Origin: a bacterium
GTDB lineage: Bacteria > Bacteroidota > Bacteroidia > Bacteroidales > Muribaculaceae
Direction of reading: 5' to 3'
DNA length: 9,923 nucleotides
Assembly: GCA_004561555.1 (NCBI GenBank)
Contig: SFVH01000041.1
Span: forward strand, 1-9,923
Below, in pieces: positions 5,641-9,923 of the stretch (position 1 is the first letter of the stretch; every line of letters starts with the position of its first letter). Under the pieces are notes generated by a model, which was not told where the DNA came from, made no database searches, and worked only from the letters and a program-made list of their open reading frames with translations. The position numbers were made by a program, and so were the translations under genes.

Positions 5641-6928
5641 ATCTTTTATCTGTTTTAATTTTCACATTGTAATAAACATCCGAAGCCGGAATCTTCAGTA
5701 GCTCTTTTGCTTGCGCCTTAGACACCGATTTCGACATACTTGCAATTATTCCCATACACACCATAAGAACAGTGCCTACAGCTTGGAGCACCGAGCATCC
5801 ACCCACTCCATCGATAATGAAGAATAACATAGAAATCACACCGATAGCAAACAATTTGTAGTGGTGGCTACGCATCACGATGCGGAATTTTCGCCAAATC
5901 CAATAGCAGAACACCAAAAAACACACAATTCCGATGATGCCAAATTGAGCCAATTCCGGGAAAAACGTGTCGGCAATAAAAGAACAATAGTCAGGCGAAA
6001 GCCCCCAAACGAAGTTTATGCCGTAGTCATAGTAGAGGTCGGAATAATTCACACTCGTTCCGGAGGAATAAGTGGCGTAGGACGCCAACCCCGAGCCGAG
6101 CCAAAAATGGTCGGCAAGCACCAAAACCATACCTCCGAACAGCACCGGACGCGCGAAAGCCTCCTTTTGGTCGATGTCATACATATCCAGGTCGTGCGAG
6201 AAATAATAGTAGCTAATCTTTTGCCATGCGACAAGGAGCACAATTGCTATGAATCCCAGCAGTATAGCCCAGTTTTTGATTTTTTTCAAATCAAAAATCC
6301 CCGGTTTGTACAAAAACAAGAAGTAAAGAACCACGATGCAAAACCCGTAGTATTTGGAGCGGGTGCACGGCAATCCGCACAAAATCAAGAAGCCAATGGC
6401 ATACAAATCCTTTTGCGAAAACCCCGAAGGGATATTTTTGTCGAAAGCCACCAAGGCATAAGCGACGATACACGACACGCAAGTAAGACCCAAATAATAG
6501 ACGTGAAACATCAACACTTCGCCTACCCCCGTCAGCCCGAACACACACATTAAAAACCCGAGAGCCAAGCAGAGCGTTTTCAGGATATGTTTCTCGTTGG
6601 CGGAAAATCTCGGGGCGATAGCATATGCCAGACCGAAAGCCACCAACGGTTTGCACTGAATAATAAAATCGTTGATTTGAGCTGCGACAGTGTTGTAAGG
6701 CGAAAACAAGATGGAATAAGCCAAATAAAACAACAATACACCAATCAGCACCCCTAACAGTTTGTAAGCCCTAATGTTTTTATTGAAAATAATATCGCAT
6801 AAAGCAAGCAACACAAAAGCAAACAAGCACAACTCGTCGCTGAACTTGACGAGTTTAGGTGCCAATGTAGTGCTCAAGATGCTCAAACAAAAGGTGCCGA
6901 AAAAAGCTTTATGGATATTAAACACCAT
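5624..6928 (-). CDS. Wzy/O-antigen-ligase-like polysaccharide polymerase
   Basis: A polytopic inner-membrane protein, 434 residues, with about ten to twelve hydrophobic segments. By fold pattern and position it should polymerise undecaprenyl-linked repeat units in the periplasm (Wzy) or ligate them to an acceptor. The large loop typical of the Wzy_C/WaaL family lies roughly between residues 230 and 325. It includes ARPVLFGGMVLVLADHFWLGSGLASYATYSS, matching the family's pattern of a small-residue loop after a helix, and the downstream PELAQFGIIGIVCFL helix. A hydrophilic tail of about 45 residues (from SMSKSVSKAQAKELLK) faces the cytoplasm by inference. Sequence conservation in this family is low, so polymerase versus ligase cannot be decided; its place between the exporter and the co-polymerase favours polymerase. 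It starts 15 bp after the exporter gene and overlaps the next gene by 17 bp. Confidence 0.82.
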   Translation of the reverse strand: MVFNIHKAFFGTFCLSILSTTLAPKLVKFSDELCLFAFVLLALCDIIFNKNIRAYKLLGVLIGVLLFYLAYSILFSPYNTVAAQINDFIIQCKPLVAFGLAYAIAPRFSANEKHILKTLCLALGFLMCVFGLTGVGEVLMFHVYYLGLTCVSCIVAYALVAFDKNIPSGFSQKDLYAIGFLILCGLPCTRSKYYGFCIVVLYFLFLYKPGIFDLKKIKNWAILLGFIAIVLLVAWQKISYYYFSHDLDMYDIDQKEAFARPVLFGGMVLVLADHFWLGSGLASYATYSSGTSVNYSDLYYDYGINFVWGLSPDYCSFIADTFFPELAQFGIIGIVCFLVFCYWIWRKFRIVMRSHHYKLFAIGVISMLFFIIDGVGGCSVLQAVGTVLMVCMGIIASMSKSVSKAQAKELLKIPASDVYYNVKIKTDKRYDYEF

Positions 6929-6943
6929 TATGCAAATGCTCTA

Positions 6944-7753
6944 TTATTTCACGGTTAACGCAATCACTAAAGAAGCAATGACCGACATTACGCTCACCAC
7001 CGTAGACACTACGGAGATGCGATAAGCATTGTTGGTGTCGTAGCTGGCATTAGATTCGAGCACTTTGTTGGGTTTTACGTAAATAACATCATTTTGCGAG
7101 AGGAAGAAATACGGCGAGTTTACAATCGCTGCATCCTCCAGGTTAAGGGTGTGATAAGAGCGTTTGCCGTTTTCTTCACGGATAAGCATCACCTCGTTTC
7201 TCACCCCGTATTGAGTCATATCACCGGCAGCCGCCAAAGCGTCGAGCACGCTGAAACGCTCGGTTTTCACCTCAACCGACCCCGGATTTCTCACTTCGCC
7301 GAGCACATTCACACGGAAGTTAGCGAGCTGCACCCTGACAGTAGCGTCATCGCTATATTTAGCCACCTTCTCGGCAATCAAGTCGCGCAATTGCGACGTT
7401 GTTAGCCCCTCGGCGTGAATCTTGCCGAAGATAGGGAACGAGATGTAGCCCTCGCTATCGATGACGTATGTTTGATTTTGAGCGGCCGTTGAGATTTCAA
7501 TGTTTCCGGCAGTGGCAGGATTAGTTGCCGGCAAATTGAAAGCGGCAGTGGCTTCCGGCACCGGCGAATTAACGGTGATTATAAGTTCGTCGGCGGTGTG
7601 CAGTCGTAAAGCATAATCGAGCGATGCATCCACCGTACTTACGCTATCCGCATTTTGAAAATACGATAGCGGTTGAGAGGTTTTGCACGATGTAAAAGTC
7701 ATTGCACACACGGCAACAACGGCTGCAAGGATAGAGGTATAATTGAGTTTCAT
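6944..7753 (-). CDS. Polysaccharide export lipoprotein (OPX/Wza family, SLBB domain)
   Basis: Forms the outer-membrane/periplasmic export conduit for the polysaccharide, working with the co-polymerase. The protein has 269 residues. The lipoprotein signal peptide ends in the lipobox FTSC, making Cys23 the lipidated residue. The Poly_export domain is recognisable as LRLHTADELIITVNSP followed by YVIDSEGYISFPIFGKIHAEGLTTSQLRDLI. The SLBB-type ligand domain runs over VNVLGEVRNPGSVEV ... RFSVLDALAAAGDMTQYG, and NDVIYVKPNK closes the soluble part. The C-terminal helix (about 245-266, STVVSVMSVIASLVIALTV) is a membrane segment, a form common in Bacteroidetes OPX proteins. It is the first gene of the four-gene operon. 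No clear TAnnTTTG promoter remains between it and the insertion sequence 47 bp upstream. Confidence 0.94.
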   Translation of the reverse strand: MKLNYTSILAAVVAVCAMTFTSCKTSQPLSYFQNADSVSTVDASLDYALRLHTADELIITVNSPVPEATAAFNLPATNPATAGNIEISTAAQNQTYVIDSEGYISFPIFGKIHAEGLTTSQLRDLIAEKVAKYSDDATVRVQLANFRVNVLGEVRNPGSVEVKTERFSVLDALAAAGDMTQYGVRNEVMLIREENGKRSYHTLNLEDAAIVNSPYFFLSQNDVIYVKPNKVLESNASYDTNNAYRISVVSTVVSVMSVIASLVIALTVK

Positions 7754-7765
7754 TACTACGTAGTA
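7754..7765. promoter_or_regulatory. Perfect 12-bp palindrome touching the export gene start codon
   Basis: TACTACGTAGTA is fully palindromic and directly abuts the ATG (7751-7753 on the minus strand). As DNA it could be an operator half-site pair; as RNA it could fold as 4 bp with an ACGU loop over the initiation region. Role unproven. Confidence 0.4.
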
Positions 7766-7775
7766 TATTTTAAGT

Positions 7776-7790
7776 GTTATACATTATAAC
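7776..7790. promoter_or_regulatory. Operator-like dyad GTTATA-cat-TATAAC
   Basis: Two perfect 6-bp arms around a 3-bp centre, 23 bp upstream of the export gene and 10 bp from the insertion-sequence end. The minus strand contains TATAAT here, so it may overlap a promoter, but no matching upstream box is seen. Confidence 0.35.
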
Positions 7791-7800
7791 GAATTTATTT

Positions 7801-7822
7801 CAGTATTATTATAGGGATAGTC
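7801..7822. repeat. Left terminal inverted repeat of the IS
   Basis: Reads CAGT then ATTATTATAGGG then ATAGTC into the element. Differs from the right end at four positions (3, 4, 17 and 18). Confidence 0.8.
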
Positions 7823-7984
7823 ATTAAATTTATCTCAATTGAGTTAACCTGCAGAGTTTCCTCTATTTTTCCGCTTAAACTCATCGTTTTTATATCATCC
7901 GCTCTGATTTCACGGCCGATATTTTCTTTTTCCATCACGTCTGAAGCCACCACTCCCGTAAATTTGGATTCCATGTGTAGGACA

Positions 7985-9373
7985 TTAAGCTGTGAGAGGT
8001 AACTGGACAGACTCTCGTTTTGCGAGGTTAACCACATTCGCCGTGTGGATACCGAAGAAGATCAGCATGATTTCTGTCGATTTTATCCTCGCAGCTATCT
8101 TTCGCAATCCGTAATGTTCCTTCTGAGTGCCAAATGAACCCTCCATGGCTGTGGCTCTCACTCTGGCCAGTTCTCTCTTGGTTGCGTTCTTCACTTCGTT
8201 CGTGCCTGCCTTGCCTTTCAGAGTGAAGGAAGTCTCGATATTGTTGTCCTTACAGAAGGTCCTGTTATCGTTTCCCGAGTACCCCTGGTCGCCCCCCACT
8301 TTCTTCATGGGCACTCCTGTGAGCTTTTGGGACAAAGAGATGCAATGCCTCAGTCTCGTGCCTTCATTGAAGGCGTTGAACGACACTTTCTCAATAAATG
8401 AGATCCCATCAATCAATATGTTGTTGCTTTTTGCACCAAACTCTACAGTCTTATTCTCCTTGCCTCTGACTATCGGCCTCACATAAGGCTTGCTGATGCT
8501 TACGATTCGGTTTGGGATGCTCTCGCGCGAGTCACCACTTTTGAAGTGATGACTCTGTTGACGATATACCCTTGTAATGGTCTCAAGGATGTCCAACTGC
8601 TTCTCATTCAGCAGTCTTTCATCAGAATGGATGCGCATCTGTCTGCGGATTTCTCCGAGCATCTTGCCCAGCAGTGCAAGCAGTCTCATTATCATCTTTC
8701 GTGTCTGCTTGTGAGTATGCCTGCGCTGCTTCCTGTAGGCCAGGTTCGCTCTTTCAATGTCATTGTACTTCGTCCTCAATCGATGTTCGCCCAGCTGAGA
8801 ACTGATGCCACACATCATCTTGTATGCTCTCACGGTACATTCCCAAAGCAACTTCACGTCAGTGGGGAAACGCATCAGGCTTTCATAGCAGCTTGCATCC
8901 GTATAGATAGTATCAAGGTTCTTCATGTATGGTTTCCAAGCATCTGCCAGAACCTTCTGCTGCTCTTGGACCTTCAACTTCCTGGACAGTTCCAACAATA
9001 TGCCGTCTATCAGCTTGTAGTTTGTCAACTGGTTCTCAGGACTAATCCTGATGCCGCAGAAGATTTGATAATGGATGTTCCCATTCAGAGCCTCCATCAG
9101 CTTCGGAGCGGACAAGCCTGTGTACATTTTCAGAAATGCTAATGCAACCTTACCTTCGGGAGTGAAGAAGGACTTTCGGCCTCGTTTAACCCTTTTGTGC
9201 ATCGGACGCTCTTCCATCAGATTGAACGATATGGCCATCTGACGAAGAGGAAGGAGTGACTTGATGCGTCCAAGTTCAGAGGTTTTGAACGTTTCTGCAT
9301 ATCTCTGATAAAAATCAAACTCTGTAAATGCAATTTCTTGCTGAATTTCGGATAAATGTCGTATCTTTGCCAT
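7985..9373 (-). CDS. DDE transposase (IS5/IS1182-like, DUF772-type N-terminus)
   Basis: Cuts and joins the element's ends. The protein has 462 residues and no stops or frame breaks. The N-terminal region resembles the DUF772 domain: FYQRYAETF, SLLPLRQMA, GRKSFFTPEGKVALAFLKMY. The acidic triad is visible: Asp159 in TDASCYES, Asp362 in GGDQGYSGND and Glu411 in MEGSFGTQKEHYG with the downstream Y and R/K residues of the Y-(2)-R-(3)-E-type signature region. The long gap between the two Asp residues holds a basic, helix-rich insert (RKQRRHTHKQTRKMIMR). ATG 9373 is chosen over the upstream in-frame TTG at 9415, which sits in the loop of the leader hairpin. Gene orientation matches the adjacent polysaccharide operon, so read-through into it is possible. 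Confidence 0.93.
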   Translation of the reverse strand: MAKIRHLSEIQQEIAFTEFDFYQRYAETFKTSELGRIKSLLPLRQMAISFNLMEERPMHKRVKRGRKSFFTPEGKVALAFLKMYTGLSAPKLMEALNGNIHYQIFCGIRISPENQLTNYKLIDGILLELSRKLKVQEQQKVLADAWKPYMKNLDTIYTDASCYESLMRFPTDVKLLWECTVRAYKMMCGISSQLGEHRLRTKYNDIERANLAYRKQRRHTHKQTRKMIMRLLALLGKMLGEIRRQMRIHSDERLLNEKQLDILETITRVYRQQSHHFKSGDSRESIPNRIVSISKPYVRPIVRGKENKTVEFGAKSNNILIDGISFIEKVSFNAFNEGTRLRHCISLSQKLTGVPMKKVGGDQGYSGNDNRTFCKDNNIETSFTLKGKAGTNEVKNATKRELARVRATAMEGSFGTQKEHYGLRKIAARIKSTEIMLIFFGIHTANVVNLAKRESVQLPLTA

Positions 9374-9390
9374 GAGGTTTTCAACTTCAT

Positions 9391-9429
9391 TTCCCCCGAA
9401 ACAGCCCTTTGCCAAGAGGTTCGGGGGAA
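9391..9429 (-). promoter_or_regulatory. Stem-loop in the transposase mRNA leader
   Basis: TTCCCCCGAA (9391-9400) and TTCGGGGGAA (9420-9429) are perfect 10-bp inverted repeats around a 19-nt loop, ending 17 nt upstream of the transposase ATG. In the transcript this is a strong hairpin. Roles seen for such leaders in other insertion sequences include damping translation of read-through transcripts; applying that here is inference. It could also be a subterminal transposase-binding site. Confidence 0.6.
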
Positions 9430-9446
9430 TTGCTTATTCCCGTCTG

Positions 9447-9477
9447 CTAAGATACATAATATTTATCACATTGACAA
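9447..9477 (-). promoter_or_regulatory. Predicted transposase promoter
   Basis: On the minus strand TATCTTAG (9447-9454) is one base off TAnnTTTG, with TTG (9475-9477) 20 bases upstream. A start near 9441 would place the 9391-9429 hairpin wholly inside the leader. Confidence 0.4.
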
Positions 9478-9509
9478 TCAATTTATTGTATTTTTTAATC
9501 TGATTTTGC

Positions 9510-9531
9510 GACTGCCCCTATAATAATCGTG
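9510..9531. repeat. Right terminal inverted repeat of the IS
   Basis: Reads gactgcCCCTATAATAATcgtg on the plus strand, complementary to the left end apart from four positions. Confidence 0.8.
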
Positions 9532-9561
9532 TTTTGGTGCAAAAAGTGGCTGGAATATTTG
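9532..9561 (+). promoter_or_regulatory. Possible promoter next to the IS right end
   Basis: TTTTGG (9532-9537) immediately outside the right repeat could serve as -33, and AATATTTG (9554-9561) is one base off the -7 consensus; the gap from TTTG (9533-9536) is 17 bases. Transcription would start just before ATG 9571. Tentative: the -7 match is imperfect. Confidence 0.3.
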
Positions 9562-9570
9562 GATAAATCA

Positions 9571-9744
9571 ATGAAAAGCAGTATTTTCGTACCTACAAAT
9601 ATATTCACTGCCCTGAGACAGCAAAAACTGGACACGCTTTGGAAGTGGGAAAACACGGAAAACGGACAGTCAGCACTCTTGATGGAGGGCATCAGGCGGC
9701 TGGGTATAATCAAAATCACTAACCTAAAACCAACCATCACATGA
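9571..9744 (+). CDS. Small hypothetical protein upstream of the flavoenzyme
   Basis: Not recognised. From ATG 9571 it encodes 57 residues beginning MKSSIFVPTNIFTAL, with a mixed, soluble-looking composition (WKWENTENGQSALL, then GIRRLGIIKI). The frame stays open leftwards to GTG 9529 and into the IS end, but that part would be IS sequence. The stop overlaps the next start as ATGA (9741-9744), typical of translationally coupled operon genes, and this is the main support for it being real. It could alternatively be a 5' leader with a chance ORF, or the tail of a gene rearranged by the IS. No signal peptide, membrane helix or known motif is visible. Confidence 0.4.
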   Translation: MKSSIFVPTNIFTALRQQKLDTLWKWENTENGQSALLMEGIRRLGIIKITNLKPTIT

Positions 9745-9923
9745 AAATCATCATCATTGGCGGCGTGGCTGGAGGCGCTACGGCAGCAGCACGCATAAGA
9801 AGAGTGACAGAAGAGGCAGAGATTCTTCTGATAGAGAAAGGAAAGTACATCTCCTACGCCAACTGCGGACTTCCGTACTACATAGGCGGCATCATAGAGG
9901 AACGTGGGAAACTCTTCGTCCAG
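9741..9923 (+). CDS. CoA-disulfide reductase/NADH oxidase-type flavoenzyme (5' part)
   Basis: The first 61 residues of an FAD- and NAD(P)H-dependent pyridine-nucleotide disulfide oxidoreductase; the rest lies beyond the window. The start MKIIIIGGVAGGATAAARIR is the dinucleotide-binding Rossmann loop (GGxxGG with trailing Ala), and the acidic residue ending strand 2 is in LLIEKG. The single-cysteine active-site motif SYANCGLPYYIGG (Cys42) is the hallmark of CoA-disulfide reductases and related NADH oxidases and persulfide reductases, in contrast to the CxxxxC pair of glutathione reductase. The enzyme would act in cytosolic thiol or oxygen detoxification. Exact substrate cannot be decided from this part; a C-terminal rhodanese domain, if present, would be outside the window. 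The start overlaps the upstream stop by 4 bp. Confidence 0.9.
   Translation, partial: MKIIIIGGVAGGATAAARIRRVTEEAEILLIEKGKYISYANCGLPYYIGGIIEERGKLFVQ

Larger units (their letters stand above)
7801..9531 (-). mobile_element. Insertion sequence, about 1.73 kb, single DDE transposase
   Basis: The element is bounded by imperfect terminal inverted repeats sharing the core ATTATTATAGGG (left 7805-7816; right, as complement, 9516-9527), with 18 of 22 positions matching overall. Inside it are one transposase gene, a 5' leader hairpin and promoter, and 162 bp of non-coding sequence (7823-7984) between the transposase stop and the left repeat. A 3-bp TTT occurs on both outer sides (7798-7800; 9532-9534), but this is too short in A/T-rich DNA to prove a target duplication. 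It sits between the divergent export gene and the small ORF/flavoenzyme pair. Transposase architecture suggests the IS5/IS1182-like superfamily; the exact family is not assigned. Confidence 0.85.

Noticed and set aside
5861..6553. Plus-strand ORF of 230 codons opposite the polymerase gene
   Set aside because: Antisense to a membrane protein with consistent helices; no recognisable features.
7795..8037. Minus-strand ORF of 80 codons spanning the left IS end
   Set aside because: It overlaps the transposase 3' end in another frame and reaches its stop outside the IS by running through the terminal repeat. No motif is seen. A version from ATG 7974 cannot be fully excluded but has no support.
8546..9142. 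Plus-strand ORF of 198 codons opposite the transposase
   Set aside because: Antisense shadow; the opposite strand carries the full DDE triad in frame.
7798..9534. Target-site duplication TTT flanking the IS
   Set aside because: Three T's on each side in T-rich flanks are not evidence; extension to four bases fails (ATTT versus TTTT).

Overview
The window looks like a chromosomal segment from a Bacteroidetes (Bacteroidales-type) bacterium. The signs are A/T-rich promoters matching the Bacteroidetes -7 motif TAnnTTTG, starts without Shine-Dalgarno sequences, a lipoprotein OPX exporter with a C-terminal membrane helix, and a LysM glucosaminidase typical of the group. No species can be named from the sequence.

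Layout, left to right. (1) 1-392: a non-coding repeat array full of short inverted repeats. (2) 393-1842: a divergent pair, a secreted LysM/glucosaminidase murein hydrolase (minus) and cytidine deaminase cdd (plus). Their start regions are interleaved, so each promoter's -7 box lies inside the other gene. (3) 1843-2325: a second copy of the repeat array between the convergent 3' ends of cdd and the next gene. (4) 2326-7753, minus strand: a tightly packed surface-polysaccharide operon, in transcription order an OPX/Wza-type export lipoprotein, a Wzy/O-antigen-ligase-like membrane protein, a Wzz/Wzc-type co-polymerase whose cytoplasmic BY-kinase-like domain has lost its P-loop, and a GT4 glycosyltransferase. 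(5) 7801-9531: a complete-looking insertion sequence with about 22-bp imperfect terminal inverted repeats and one intact DDE transposase. It sits in the divergent intergenic region 47 bp upstream of the polysaccharide operon. (6) 9532-9923, plus strand: a small unrecognised ORF whose stop overlaps (ATGA) the start of a CoA-disulfide-reductase/NADH-oxidase-type flavoenzyme that runs off the window.

The four minus-strand polysaccharide genes form a coherent polymerisation and export module: polymerase, chain-length regulator, outer-membrane channel and one sugar transferase. There is no flippase, no initiating phosphosugar transferase and no active tyrosine kinase in view. The insertion sequence has probably separated this operon, and perhaps also the flavoenzyme operon, from upstream control sequence. 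The least explained material is the pair of repeat arrays bracketing the cdd/glucosaminidase unit; they are structured, closely related to each other and non-coding.
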